Positions 44,025 through 53,163 of a stretch of 64,000 nucleotides of DNA are shown here, piece after piece. The DNA is from Hyphomicrobiales bacterium. Its GTDB lineage: Bacteria; Pseudomonadota; Alphaproteobacteria; Rhizobiales; Xanthobacteraceae. The stretch spans positions 1 to 64,000 of the forward strand of contig WHTP01000014.1 in assembly GCA_009377695.1 (NCBI GenBank). The letters are read 5' to 3'. Position 1 is the first letter of the stretch, and each line of letters opens with the position of its first letter. The notes below the pieces were generated by a model, which did not search any database, had not been told where the DNA came from, and was given only the letters and a program-made list of their open reading frames with translations. A program made the position numbers and the translations under genes.

Positions 44025-44622
44025 ATGATCGATCTGGAAGTCATCTCGGATGCGGCAACAGCAGCGGTGGCGCTCGATCCCGTTCGAAGTCGCCTTCTCG
44101 CCGAACTCATGAAGCCTGCCTCCGCTGCGACGGTTGCCTCGCGCGTGGGATTGGCGCGTCAGAAGGTCAACTATCACCTGCACGCGCTTGAACATCACAA
44201 GCTCGTTTCGGTCTCGGAAGAACGTCTGTGGGGCGGTCTGACCGAGCGCCTGCTTGTCGCCAGCGCCGCGTCCTATGTGGTCTCTCCCAACGTTCTAGGA
44301 CCGCTCGCGGCCGATCCGGCGCGAACGGCGGACCGGCTTTCCGCGAGCTATCTTATCGCACTCGGCTCGCGGATGGTTCGCGAGGTTGGCGACCTCTGGC
44401 GGTCTGCGCGCAAGGCCGGCAAGCGGCTGGGCGACGCTGTCGCTCGATACGGAAATCCGGTTCAGGTCGCCGGCAGATCGCGCCGCGTTCACACGCGAAC
44501 TCACCGAAGCGATCACCAGACTCGCGGCGCGGTATCACGACGAAACCACGCCTGGCGGCCGGCCGCACCGGGTCGTGCTGGTCGCACATCCTCTGCCGAG
44601 CGGCACGACCGGGAAGGAGTAG
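44025..44622 (+). pseudogene. ArsR-like HTH transcriptional regulator, one-base frameshift
   Basis: From ATG 44025 the frame encodes an ArsR-type winged helix (DPVRSRLLAELMKPASAATV, then RVGLARQKVNYHLHALEHHK) and runs to RKAGKRL. There the GGG at 44429-44431 has one G too many; removing it continues into ATLSLDTEIRFRSPADRAAF and ends at TAG 44620-44622, giving 198 residues. This layout, a regulator followed by SRPBCC, is common: such repressors regulate the downstream AHSA1-like gene. The likely operator is at 43987-44010. The interruption is a homopolymer change and may be an assembly error. Confidence 0.78.
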
Positions 44623-44628
44623 CGACGC

Positions 44629-45425
44629 ATGCCAATCAAACGGACTCAAAGTGTCGATGGGTGGAGATGGAATTCCTGGTGCCGGGTACGCCGGAACAGG
44701 TGTGGCACGCGATCGCAACCGGGCCAGGAATGTCCTCGTGGTTCGCAGGCACGACGGTCGAAGAACGCGTCGGTGGAGCGATCCACTTCGACTTCGGTGG
44801 AGGCGTGACATCGTCCGGCAAGGTGACCGAATGGCAACCACCGCATCGTCTGGTCTACGAAGAATCCGGCTGGAGCGGCGAGGCGCCGCCACTCGCGACC
44901 GAAATGGTCGTGACCGCGCGCTCCGGCGGCAAATGCGTCGTGCGGATGGTCCATAGCCTGTTCACGACCGACGATCAGTGGGACGATCAAGTCGAGGGGT
45001 TCGAAGCCGGTTGGCCCGCCTTCGTTGAGGTCTTGCGCATCTACCTGGGTCACTTCGCCCGATCGAAGGCTGCTGCTGTCAGGGTGTCAGGTCCATATCC
45101 CGGCTCGGAAGCTGAAGCCTGGAAGGTCCTGACCAATACACTTGGGCTATCTGGCGCCAATGTCGAAGAACGGCGTGTTGCGCAAGATGGGGCGCCAATG
45201 TTTGCCGGTACGATCGATCGCGTGCATCAGGATCACAATTGCCGTGATGTGATGATCCGGCTCGATCAACCGGGGCCGGGTGTAGCGCTGGTCGGAACTT
45301 ATCGGTGGGGAGATCAGACCCGCGCGGCGGTCAGTCTGTTTTTCTACGGCGACGCCGCCTCCGGAGTTGCGGCCCAAGCCGAACCACAATGGACCAAATG
45401 GATCGAAACGCATTTCCCTGGGTGA
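44629..45425 (+). pseudogene. SRPBCC (AHSA1-like) protein, one-base frameshift near the start
   Basis: GGAAGGAG precedes ATG 44629. Adding one A to the AAA at 44638-44640 joins MPIK to TDSKCRWVEMEFLVPGTPE and gives 265 residues. The START/Bet-v-1-like fold is recognisable in VEMEFLVPGTPEQVWHAIAT, GPGMSSWFAG, HRLVYEE and FEAGWPAFVEVLRIYLGHF. A second half of about 120 residues (from VSGPYPGSEAEAWKVL) adds a less conserved domain. It forms an operon with the preceding regulator, 7 bp away. As with its neighbour, the break is a single homopolymer base. Confidence 0.78.
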
Positions 45426-45701
45426 GGTGCGGTGCGGCGAGGCCATCAGCGCTTTTTGTGCAACGTCTTTGGGGAGTGACGAACGTTTGGTCGATCAGAC
45501 GTCGCAATTGTCCCGCGGAACTGGCGCGTCCAATTTAGTAATATATGCCGAACATATGCCTCTGCCTTTATATTCTACGATTGCGATCAGTCAATCAATC
45601 CGGCCTTCAGACTTCCCGCGACATGATGTGCTTGGGGCACGCACGGCCCTGCAGGATTCGCTCAGCGCAATTCGCTCAGCACATAACACAAGGAGCAATT
45701 C

Positions 45702-47087
45702 ATGTCGCAGTTCGACGACATTGTCGACGCCGCAGCGTCCCGTTTTGGGCTTGGTTCGAAAGCAGGCGCGCTGTCGCATGAGCTCATGGAACTCATGACC
45801 TCGTCGCCGGGTGGCATTGGAGGCTTCATCGAGAAATTTCAGTCGGCCGGCCTGTCACGTGAGGTGAACAGCTGGCTTGGCAACACCGAAGGCGCCGCTC
45901 TCACGCCATCGCAAGTCGACCGTGCCCTCGGCAGCGGCACCATCGACGCGATTGCGCGCAAGGTTGGCCTTCCCAGCGCCACCGCGGCTGGGGCCATCGG
46001 CTATCTCACGCCGAAGTTGATCGGTCGGCTGACACCCTACGGCGAAATCCCAAGCACCGTGTCGGACTTCACGCAAACGTCGGCATCGTCTGCCCCGCGC
46101 GCTTCGACATCGCCGGCACCCTACACCGTCGCGACGCAGAGGACGCCGGCCTCGCCCGCGCGATGGATCTTGCCGCTGCTGGCACTGCTGGCAGCGGGTG
46201 GACTTGGCTGGTACGCGTTCACCCAGCACGAGGCGCCGACAACCGTCGCAACGAAGACGGAGTCAACATCGGCGGTTCCTGCGCGGCTGGCGATTGCCAA
46301 TAACAACGGCGTCATCACCGTCTCCGGCACCGTGCGCGATCAAGCATCTCGTAGCGCCATTCTTGACGCACTCAAGAGCGCGTTCGGCAGCAACAGCATC
46401 AAAGGGGATATCGCCGTCAATCCCAATGCCGCGCCATCGCCATGGCTCGCGAACCTGCCCAATGCACTCGCGCAGATGAAGACTCCGGGCGTCCAGGCGC
46501 TGTTCGAAGGCAACACGATCAATCTTGGCGGATCAATCGCCGATAGCGAGCGCGAGCGCATTCTGAGCTCGCTGAAGTCGCTGTTCGGGGCTACCGGCCT
46601 GGCAGTCGCCGGAGCCAAGTCTGTGTCCGCCACGGCAGATCAGATGGCGAGCGATGTGAACAACAAGATACTCGCCGCGCTCTCCGCCTTGGGCACGCGA
46701 TTCCAGCCAACGGATCTGCTCGGGATCCTCAACAAGTCCGTCATCAGCTTCCCGACGGGCAGCGCCGAGATCCCCGCGGCAAGCCGGACGCTGCTTCAGC
46801 AGGCGGCGGCATCGTTCAAGCAGCTTCCCGCCGGCACAGTCATCGAGATCGGCGGCCATACCGACAATACGGGTGATCCAAAGGCCAATCTTGCGCTCTC
46901 ACAATCCCGCGCCGATGCCGTGAGGAACGCACTGACTCAGTCCGGCGTGAATCCCGCAATGCTCGTCGCCAAGGGCTATGGCGATGCCAACCCGATCGCG
47001 AGCAACGACACGGCCGAAGGCCGGCTCCAAAACCGCCGTATCGCGTATCAGGTCAATAAGTCGGCGACCATCGGGTCGGGCCGGTAA
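45702..47087 (+). CDS. DUF937(YidB)-BON-OmpA fusion envelope protein
   Basis: 461 residues; AAGGAG 6 nt before ATG. N-terminal YidB/DUF937-like domain (about 1-130: DDIVDAAASRFGLGSKAG, GSGTIDAIARKVGLPSATA), a TM helix about 152-170 (WILPLLALLAAGGLGWYAF), a BON-like pair about 190-300 (GVITVSGTVRD, NTINLGGSIAD), and a C-terminal OmpA peptidoglycan-binding domain about 335-455 with GHTDNTGDPKANLALSQSRA and AEGRLQNRRIAY. It anchors the inner membrane to the wall. Two further genes of the same theme are adjacent. Confidence 0.88.
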   Translation: MSQFDDIVDAAASRFGLGSKAGALSHELMELMTSSPGGIGGFIEKFQSAGLSREVNSWLGNTEGAALTPSQVDRALGSGTIDAIARKVGLPSATAAGAIGYLTPKLIGRLTPYGEIPSTVSDFTQTSASSAPRASTSPAPYTVATQRTPASPARWILPLLALLAAGGLGWYAFTQHEAPTTVATKTESTSAVPARLAIANNNGVITVSGTVRDQASRSAILDALKSAFGSNSIKGDIAVNPNAAPSPWLANLPNALAQMKTPGVQALFEGNTINLGGSIADSERERILSSLKSLFGATGLAVAGAKSVSATADQMASDVNNKILAALSALGTRFQPTDLLGILNKSVISFPTGSAEIPAASRTLLQQAAASFKQLPAGTVIEIGGHTDNTGDPKANLALSQSRADAVRNALTQSGVNPAMLVAKGYGDANPIASNDTAEGRLQNRRIAYQVNKSATIGSGR

Positions 47088-47111
47088 CCAATCAGCTTGA
47101 AAGGGAATAAG

Positions 47112-47621
47112 ATGGCCGATAAGTCAACCTTCACCCCCGACGAATGGAAACGCATTCTTGGCAGCACGATGCTCGCCAGCATGGCGGTCACCATGGCCGA
47201 CCACGGCGGGCTATGGGGCATGCTGAAAGAGGGTCTGGCTAGCGGCAGTGCGTTAGCCGACGCGCAAAGAGACCCCAATGCAAATGGTCTGGTCCGTGCC
47301 GTGGTCGCCGATTTCATGACATCGGAAGGGCGAGCCGCAGCGCGCGATGATATCAAGGCTACGTTGGATGGCGCTACCTCCGCCGCCGATGCGCAAGCCA
47401 AGGCGGTCAACGCATTGAAGGACGTCGCCGCGCTGCTCGATACCAAGGCACCTGCGGATGCCCCGGCTTTCAAGGCCTGGCTGGAGTCGATTGGAAATCG
47501 CACCGCCAATGCCGCAAACGAGGGAGGTTTTCTCGGCTTTGGCGGCGTCGCGGTCAGTGATGCGGAAAAGACCGCGCTCGAGCAGATCGCCAACGCCTTG
47601 CGGCCAGCAGCGGCGGCCTGA
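47112..47621 (+). CDS. Conserved hypothetical helical protein downstream of the OmpA-type gene
   Basis: 169 residues from ATG 47112, with AAGGGA 7 nt upstream and the OmpA-type stop 24 bp away, so co-transcribed. Starts MADKSTFTPDEWKRILGSTM; helical, alanine-rich, with no signal peptide or TM helix of normal length. The C-terminus contains GNRTANAANEGGFLGFGGVA. It resembles short bacterial proteins of unknown role. A strong terminator follows at 47653. Confidence 0.75.
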   Translation: MADKSTFTPDEWKRILGSTMLASMAVTMADHGGLWGMLKEGLASGSALADAQRDPNANGLVRAVVADFMTSEGRAAARDDIKATLDGATSAADAQAKAVNALKDVAALLDTKAPADAPAFKAWLESIGNRTANAANEGGFLGFGGVAVSDAEKTALEQIANALRPAAAA

Positions 47622-47652
47622 CAGCGACGTTCAAACGGGAATTGGATAATAG

Positions 47653-47689
47653 AGAAGAGCAGCCGCCGGTATCCGGCGGCTGCTCTTCT
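47653..47689. terminator. Strong bidirectional terminator hairpin
   Basis: AGAAGAGCAGCCGCCGG (47653-47669) and CCGGCGGCTGCTCTTCT (47673-47689) form a perfect 17-bp stem with a TAT loop. A T-rich tail follows on the plus strand (CTTTGTG) and AT-rich sequence on the other. It separates the convergent genes ending at 47621 and 47760. Confidence 0.85.
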
Positions 47690-47759
47690 TTGTGTCTTGG
47701 GGTGAGGTGCCCGATGAGCGGTTTGCCGCTCATCGGCCCCGACCCTGATCGGCGTGACC

Positions 47760-48848
47760 TTACGCCTGCGACAGCGCCTGCAGCTTCGACCGCAGGATGT
47801 CGATCGTCGGCTTCGCGATGGCGGCGAGCTCAGGCGACGCCAAGATCTTGTCGAACAGTTGTTCCAGCAGCCCAACCGTCGGCTTGACCGAAGAGGCGAT
47901 GCCCTGTCTCGCCGACGGAGGAAGCTGTTCTGCCAGCGCACTGAGCTTGTCGATCCGCGCCGTCGCCTGCTGGAGTTGCGGCAGGGAGGCCCGCGCCGAA
48001 GCCGGATCCGTCATGCCGAGAAGCGCCGTCCTGGCCGTGCTGACCGACGAGGTCAGGTCCTTGGTGAGATCGGCCGCCGTAATCGGAGTCCTGCTGCCCA
48101 CTGTTCCGCTTTGCGTCGATGGCGTGGTGGTGGTGCCATCTGCCAACTGTGGCCGCTGCTCATGTGGCAACAAGAACCAGCCGAGGGCAGCGAGCGCCGC
48201 GAGTCCCGCGACCCAGAAAGGCCACGTTTGCGGCGACGTAGCGGGGGCGGCTGCATGCGCCACCTGTCCCATACGCCCGATCGCGTCTTCGCCCGCGCTG
48301 GCGGCGCGGCCGGCTGCCGCCGAGGCCGCGTCCGCGGTGCGGTGCACGTTGTCGAGCAGGTTGGTCCCGCTCAGCATCTTGCTGAGGCCCGACGGCATCG
48401 CGGCCACGATCTCGTTCTTTTGCGAGGCAAGGAGGTTCGCCATGCCGCTTGCGTCAAGCCCGGAAGCGCGTTGCTGCTGGCCAAGCGCGCTCATCACGTG
48501 GGGACCAAGCATTCCGATCAACGACTTGCCTGCAGTCGTGTTGATGCCGGCGACGTTGCCAATCGCGCTCGCGAGCGCGTTCGTATCGGCGCTTCCAAGC
48601 AGGGACGATGGCACACCGGGCGCAGTTGCGGACGGGGCCGCTGGTTGCTGCGCCAAAGCATTGGACAATTGGTGCGCGCCTTCGGGAGTCGAAGCGCGAT
48701 TGGCGAAGATGCCCAGGATCGCCGGAATGCCGGCTTCGATCGCCTTCTGCGCCACGCCGGGGTTGATGCCGAGCAGCGACGCAGCTCTCGCAATCATGTC
48801 GGGTGTCAGGATGGACTGCATGATAGTAGAGACGATGTTCATGGCCAT
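47760..48848 (-). CDS. DUF937 domain protein with a single TM helix
   Basis: 362 residues from ATG 48848 (MAMNIVSTIMQSILTPDMIA); GGAG lies 9 nt before it. The N-terminal 170 residues match DUF937: MIARAASLLGINPGVAQKAI, then EAGIPAILGIFA, KSLIGMLGPHVMSALG and LLASQKNEIVAAMPSGLS. One TM helix about 226-242 (WPFWVAGLAALAALGWFLL), followed by a helical periplasmic-type tail. It shares the DUF937/YidB theme with the OmpA fusion encoded convergently, so the three genes probably act together at the envelope. Biological role unknown. Confidence 0.85.
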   Translation of the reverse strand: MAMNIVSTIMQSILTPDMIARAASLLGINPGVAQKAIEAGIPAILGIFANRASTPEGAHQLSNALAQQPAAPSATAPGVPSSLLGSADTNALASAIGNVAGINTTAGKSLIGMLGPHVMSALGQQQRASGLDASGMANLLASQKNEIVAAMPSGLSKMLSGTNLLDNVHRTADAASAAAGRAASAGEDAIGRMGQVAHAAAPATSPQTWPFWVAGLAALAALGWFLLPHEQRPQLADGTTTTPSTQSGTVGSRTPITAADLTKDLTSSVSTARTALLGMTDPASARASLPQLQQATARIDKLSALAEQLPPSARQGIASSVKPTVGLLEQLFDKILASPELAAIAKPTIDILRSKLQALSQA

Positions 48849-49302
48849 GGTCGTTATCTCCGTGGAATGCCTATGAGCACCGGCGCGATTGTCAGCCACC
48901 GATGCGTGATCCGTGATTCTCGTGCGGGGGCCCGTTTGGTGGTTTCAGTGTTGACGATTGGATCAGACCGTTTCCGCCTTTCGGTGGCGTAAATTCGACG
49001 GCGCAAGTCGTCTGGAGATTTGACTCAGATCAGGTTCAACAGCGCAGGAAGCCCGTGAACGCCCGTTCAGGCGGGCCGGCGTGACTCACGAATGGCTGAT
49101 TATCCGCTAATCGGTGGAGTGTGCCGCGAGAAGTAGGGTGCCGCGGGGAGGTCGACCTGCTGCATATTGCGGACCAAATGGTCGCTCAGGCCGTATCGCC
49201 GCCGGCAGAATGGTCGCATTGGAGTCATAGCGCTGGCCGGTGCGCAGGCAGAACAGCAGTTGCAGCAGACGTTCCGCCACGACCTGCGCTGCAAGAGTGG
49301 GT

Positions 49303-49328
49303 GCGAACTTCTGAACCGCCACACTCGG
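49303..49328. repeat. Right half of a B-type CTAGTG hairpin element
   Basis: TGCGAACTTCTGAACC-GCCACACTCG matches the right arm of modules B and J with two changes (GG to GA in the core, TAG to TCG at the end). No left arm is visible. Confidence 0.65.
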
Positions 49329-49407
49329 GGAGGACGCCGGACTGACGCTCCGGCAAAAGACCGTCGTACTGGGTCGGCTAATTCGCCACAGTTGTTGCTC
49401 GTCCTAA

Positions 49408-49429
49408 TTATGGACTATATAGTCCAGAA
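49408..49429. promoter_or_regulatory. Palindromic operator, probable TetR-family binding site
   Basis: TTATGGACT-ATAT-AGTCCAGAA; the inner 16 bp TGGACTATATAGTCCA is a perfect palindrome (49411-49426). The same half-sites occur at 53115-53136 before the TetR gene. It lies 124 bp before the OsmC-like gene, in its promoter region. Confidence 0.75.
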
Positions 49430-49552
49430 AATCGTCGCGGACAATCGACAAATGATGCTTTGCGCGCAGGATGGGTGCCGCATTTCCAATCTCGCGGCGC
49501 CACCTGCGACGGTTTTCGAAATGCACTTATGCGCTGACCAGGGGAGGAGCCG

Positions 49553-50731
49553 ATGGATCGAAGCATAACCGACACAATCGACGCGCATGGCGATCCGCTC
49601 GCGTTTCAATTGCGAGGTGGGCGCGCTCGATTGCTTCCCGATCGCGGACGCCTTGTAATCAAAGTCGAGGCCCGGCAGATGGCGGGCCATCAGAAGGAAG
49701 CCGTCGTGACCGAAGGCGCGGACGGGAGCGCGTGGCGGCTGACTTCGGACGAAGGCAAACATCTCCGCGGCACCGACCTCGCTCCGTTCCCGCTCGGCTA
49801 CTTCAACGCCGGAATGCAGAGCGATTTGTACGGTCATATCCGAGCGCTCGCGGCAGCCCGCAGGATCGCGCTCGACCATGTCGGAATCCGTGTCACAAAC
49901 CACTATTGGCTCACCGGTTCTTTCATCCATGGCACCGGCGAGGGCCATGCCGAGCCACCGGACATTGAAGTCAGGGTCGACAGTGCCGCCTCGACCGAGT
50001 CGGTCATAGGTCTGGTCGCGTCGGCTTTGGATGCGTCGCCCGCAATTGCGTTCCTGCGCAGCCCGCTCGCTGGAAACACATTTGCGCTTTATATCAACGG
50101 TCGGCGGCGGCAGGTTGAGGGGATATCCAACTCGCCGAGCGCCGATGCCGCAGATCCCTATAGAGCCTATTCGCAGGTGCCGCGGCCCCTCGACCCCGGC
50201 AAACGCCGAGACCTCATCGAGAAGACCGGTCGCGTCGAACCGGGCACATTCGAACTCGCATCGGCAACGGTGACCAACAAGCTCATTCGCAATGTTCTTG
50301 GCGATGGCAAGTCAGCCGGTCGAGATGGTCTGTATGAGACTGACACTTGGCTTGGCATGCCGGGAACAAGCCATTTCAAGCTGGTCAGCGACGAAGGCGC
50401 TTCCGACGCCGCGCCGCGCGGCCTTTCACTGTTCTCTGCGGGCATCGCGTTTTGCTACATGACGCAATTGGCTCGCTATATCGAAAACATGAAAATGAAA
50501 ATTCACGGCGTTCGGCTGGTTCAGTTCAACCCATACGTCGGCGGATCGAATGCGATGGCAGAGCCGATCGATACGCACCTCTTCCTCAACGGCGAGGCGG
50601 CAGAAGAGACGCATCTTCAGTTGCTGGCGATTGCCGCACGCACCTGCTATCTGCACGCCGCTTCCAAGACGCCGACCGAGCCCAATCTGCGCATCGTTCA
50701 CAATGGGGAGGAAATCGCCCGCGCCGCCTAG
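49553..50731 (+). CDS. Double-OsmC-domain protein
   Basis: 392 residues; GGGGAGGAG lies 5-6 nt before the ATG. Two OsmC-like halves are visible: the first around GHIRALAAARRIALDHVGIR, VTNHYWLTGSF and PDIEVRVD, the second around MTQLARYIENMKMKIHGVRL and LQLLAIAARTCYLHAASKTP. OsmC/Ohr proteins detoxify organic hydroperoxides with a cysteine pair; only the cysteine in ARTCYLH matches the usual position, and the first half lacks a partner, so peroxidase activity is uncertain. First gene after the operator; the TctC gene follows after 63 bp. Confidence 0.78.
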   Translation: MDRSITDTIDAHGDPLAFQLRGGRARLLPDRGRLVIKVEARQMAGHQKEAVVTEGADGSAWRLTSDEGKHLRGTDLAPFPLGYFNAGMQSDLYGHIRALAAARRIALDHVGIRVTNHYWLTGSFIHGTGEGHAEPPDIEVRVDSAASTESVIGLVASALDASPAIAFLRSPLAGNTFALYINGRRRQVEGISNSPSADAADPYRAYSQVPRPLDPGKRRDLIEKTGRVEPGTFELASATVTNKLIRNVLGDGKSAGRDGLYETDTWLGMPGTSHFKLVSDEGASDAAPRGLSLFSAGIAFCYMTQLARYIENMKMKIHGVRLVQFNPYVGGSNAMAEPIDTHLFLNGEAAEETHLQLLAIAARTCYLHAASKTPTEPNLRIVHNGEEIARAA

Positions 50732-50794
50732 GTGGCAAGCAGAACCGCCAACCAATAACAAATAACAAATAACCAATATCCAGGGGAGAGAACA

Positions 50795-51814
50795 ATGGCC
50801 AAGCTTCGTGCCTTCAACATCGCGGCGTCACGGCGCCGTGTGATTAAGAATGCTGCGGTCTTCATAGCAGGAATTGCCGCTCCGGCGATCTTACGGAGCG
50901 GCCCCGCGCTCGCCGCCTACCCCGACCGCCCGGTCAGGCTCGTGGTGCCAAACTCGCCTGGCGGAATTTCCGACATCGTGGCGCGCCTGCTGGTGGTGTC
51001 GTTGCAGCAGACGATGGGCGGCTCGTTCTCGATCGAGAACAAGGGCGGCGCCGGCGGCAATATCGGTATGGGCAGCGTCGCGCGATCGGAGCCTGACGGC
51101 TATACGCTGCTGATCACAACCAGCGCCTTCGCGGTCAATCCCGGCCTCTACAACAGTCTGCCCTTCGATCCCTTCAAGGATTTTGTCGCGATCGCCGAGC
51201 TTACGACATCGCCCAACGTATTTGCGGTGAAGCCGGAACTTGGCATCAAGACGATGAAGGAGCTCGTCGCCCTCGCCAAGGCCAAACCCGACAAGTTCAA
51301 CATCTCCACGCCACCGGTATCGACGACTCCGTACCTCGCGGCCGAGCTGTTCAAGCTCCGTGAAGGCCTGCCTAAGGTTGCGACGGTCGTGTTCGCGGGC
51401 GGCGGCGAGGCGTTGAGGGCGCTGCTGACTGGCAACGTCCAGCTCAGTCTCGGCGCGCTCGGCACTGCCCATTCGCATATCGGGGCCGGCACGATCACCG
51501 CCTTGGCCACGACGGGCACGACTCGCTGGCACGACCTGCCCAGCGTACCGACTATGGCGGAGGCCGGCTTCAGCGACTTCGTGATGGAGAACTACGTGGG
51601 TCTGATGGCACCCGCGAATACGCCGCCGGACGTCGTCGCTCGGCTGGAAAAGGAGACGCTCGCGATCCTTAACACGCCGCATGTTCGCGCCAAGCTGGTC
51701 CAATCCGGATTCCAGGTCGAGGCCAAAAGTGGCAAGGACCATATGGCGCGTGTCGCCAAGGAGGTTCCGATGTACAGCAGAATTGTCACTCAGGCCGCTA
51801 TCAAGAAGTTGTAG
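50795..51814 (+). CDS. Tripartite tricarboxylate transporter (Bug/TctC) solute receptor
   Basis: 339 residues; GGGGAGAG upstream of the ATG. Long signal region about 1-42 with RRRVIK, possibly Tat-type, ending GPALAA. Mature start YPDRPVRLVVPNSPGGISDI; then GGAGGNIGMGSVARSEPDGY and LPFDPFKDFVAIAEL. Likely co-transcribed with the OsmC-like gene and therefore under the TetR-type operator at 49408. Ligand unknown; the cluster context suggests an aromatic or halogenated acid. Confidence 0.92.
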   Translation: MAKLRAFNIAASRRRVIKNAAVFIAGIAAPAILRSGPALAAYPDRPVRLVVPNSPGGISDIVARLLVVSLQQTMGGSFSIENKGGAGGNIGMGSVARSEPDGYTLLITTSAFAVNPGLYNSLPFDPFKDFVAIAELTTSPNVFAVKPELGIKTMKELVALAKAKPDKFNISTPPVSTTPYLAAELFKLREGLPKVATVVFAGGGEALRALLTGNVQLSLGALGTAHSHIGAGTITALATTGTTRWHDLPSVPTMAEAGFSDFVMENYVGLMAPANTPPDVVARLEKETLAILNTPHVRAKLVQSGFQVEAKSGKDHMARVAKEVPMYSRIVTQAAIKKL

Positions 51815-51910
51815 TGGGCGATCTCCCTTGGAAGATCCCGGAATCTCACTCGTCACTTGCGCGACGCCGACAGAAAGACGATTGGCGGCAGACGTCGGGG
51901 ACAATCCTCG

Positions 51911-51957
51911 AGCATGATCCCAAAAGCGGGCAACCGGTTTTCGGACAAGATCATGCT
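51911..51957. repeat. GATC-containing palindromic repeat, inverted copy
   Basis: AGCATGATCCCAAAAGCGGG and AACCGGTTTTCGGACAAG, then ATCATGCT: the same repeat as 4904-4952 read from the other strand. The associated outer half (TTAGAGCGTGGTTGCGATCC...GGCGCTCTAG) follows to 52010, reaching the stop of the next gene. Confidence 0.78.
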
Positions 51958-52007
51958 GAATCGAAAAGTTAGAGCGTGGTTGCGATCCATGATCCAGCTC
52001 AGGCGCT

Positions 52008-52967
52008 CTAGTTGATCGTAATATTTGTTTCCTTCGCGAGTCTTTTCCAGACGTCGTATTGCCGTGCGACCAATGCTTTCATCTCTTCCGGCGTACTGGG
52101 GCGCGGTTCCCCGCCCATCGCCGCAAGCTTGCTCTTCACCTCAGGAACGGCAATGGCTTGGCGGACCTCGGTGTTGAGGCGGCTCACGATCGCCGCCGGC
52201 AGATTGGGCGGACCGGCCAAGCCGGTCCAGGAAATGAATTCGAAGCCCGAAACGCCCGCTTCCTTGGCGGTGGGGACATCGGGGAAGTCCGTCCAACGCG
52301 TCTTGCTGGTGACCGCGAGCGCGCGGAATTCGCCCGCACGGATGCGCGGACTGATGGGGCCGGTGGTCACCGCGATGAAATCCACCTCGCCGGTGAGCAG
52401 GGCAGTCGTGGCCTGGCCCTCACCGCGGTAGGGAATATGCAGGAATCTTGACTTGGTCTGATGAGCGATGAGCTCGACGATCGTGTGCAGCCCGGTGCCG
52501 GGTCCGCTTGATGCGTATTTCAGAAGTCCAGGATTCGCCCGTGCCTCATCAATCAATTGCTTGAGCGTCCGGAAACGTGAGTCGTTGCGGACGCAGATCA
52601 GGAACGGATAGAAGCTCGCGGTCGATATCCATGTGAAGCTGTCGACAACGCTGTATTTGACATTCTTCGCCAGCCCACCGTGCATCGGATGAGCGCTGGG
52701 CAGGACAAGAAGCGTATAACCATCTGGGTCGCTGCGCGCGATACTTTCCGCCGCAAGCGAGCCGGCGGCACCTGGCTTCGCTTCGACCACGATCGACTGG
52801 CCGAGGCCGATTTGCATCCGGTGCGCTAGGATGCGGGCAATGATGTCTACATTGCCGCCCGGCGCAAAGCCTTGCACGATCTTGATCAGACGAGTCGGAT
52901 ATTCCTGCGCCTGCACTCCTGACGCAAAGCCCGGAATCAGAGCGAGCGCCAATACGAGCTTGATCAT
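52008..52967 (-). CDS. Tripartite tricarboxylate transporter (Bug/TctC) solute receptor
   Basis: 319 residues. Signal peptide about 1-20 (MIKLVLALALIPGFASGVQA). Mature part QEYPTRLIKIVQGFAPGGNV, then IVVEAKPGAAGSLAAESIAR, SDPDGYTLLVLPSAHPMHGG and LLKYASSGPGTGLHTIVELI. Transcribed divergently from the TetR gene, with the operator at 53115 in the shared 196-bp gap, so the regulator probably controls it too. It is the second receptor of the cluster. Confidence 0.92.
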   Translation of the reverse strand: MIKLVLALALIPGFASGVQAQEYPTRLIKIVQGFAPGGNVDIIARILAHRMQIGLGQSIVVEAKPGAAGSLAAESIARSDPDGYTLLVLPSAHPMHGGLAKNVKYSVVDSFTWISTASFYPFLICVRNDSRFRTLKQLIDEARANPGLLKYASSGPGTGLHTIVELIAHQTKSRFLHIPYRGEGQATTALLTGEVDFIAVTTGPISPRIRAGEFRALAVTSKTRWTDFPDVPTAKEAGVSGFEFISWTGLAGPPNLPAAIVSRLNTEVRQAIAVPEVKSKLAAMGGEPRPSTPEEMKALVARQYDVWKRLAKETNITIN

Positions 52968-53114
52968 GTCAGACTCCTTACCTCTGGGCGCGATCAGCGG
53001 GGCCAGTCTTGCTGCGCGGAGTCATCCTCCTTATGCGAACTTCTTATGCGAAAATCAGGTAGGAGCGTTCCCCGCGGAAAGGACCGGAATGGATCGGTCG
53101 TTGCATTTTTGTTG

Positions 53115-53136
53115 TTATGGACTGTATAGTCCATAA
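53115..53136. promoter_or_regulatory. Palindromic operator between TctC and TetR genes
   Basis: TTATGGACT-GTAT-AGTCCATAA: 9-bp perfect half-sites around a 4-bp centre. It ends 27 bp before ATG 53164 of the TetR gene. Shared half-sites with 49408-49429 indicate one regulator acting at both places. Confidence 0.8.
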
Positions 53137-53163
53137 ACAGACCGTCAAGAACGAATAAGATCG

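Larger units (their letters stand above)
48849..49552. other. 704-bp intergenic region with a hairpin fragment and an operator
   Basis: Holds a B-type half hairpin (49303-49328) and a palindromic operator (49408-49429) upstream of the OsmC-like gene. On the minus strand of 49107-49322 one frame (KFAPTLAAQVVAERLLQLLF...RTGQRYDS) might be a transposase C-terminal relic, but this is too weak to call. No intact gene is visible. Confidence 0.6.

Noticed and set aside
49107-49322. Possible transposase C-terminal relic on the minus strand
   Set aside because: KFAPTLAAQVVAERLLQLLF and RTGQRYDS vaguely recall an IS110-type tail, but no catalytic part, terminal repeats or second frame supports it.
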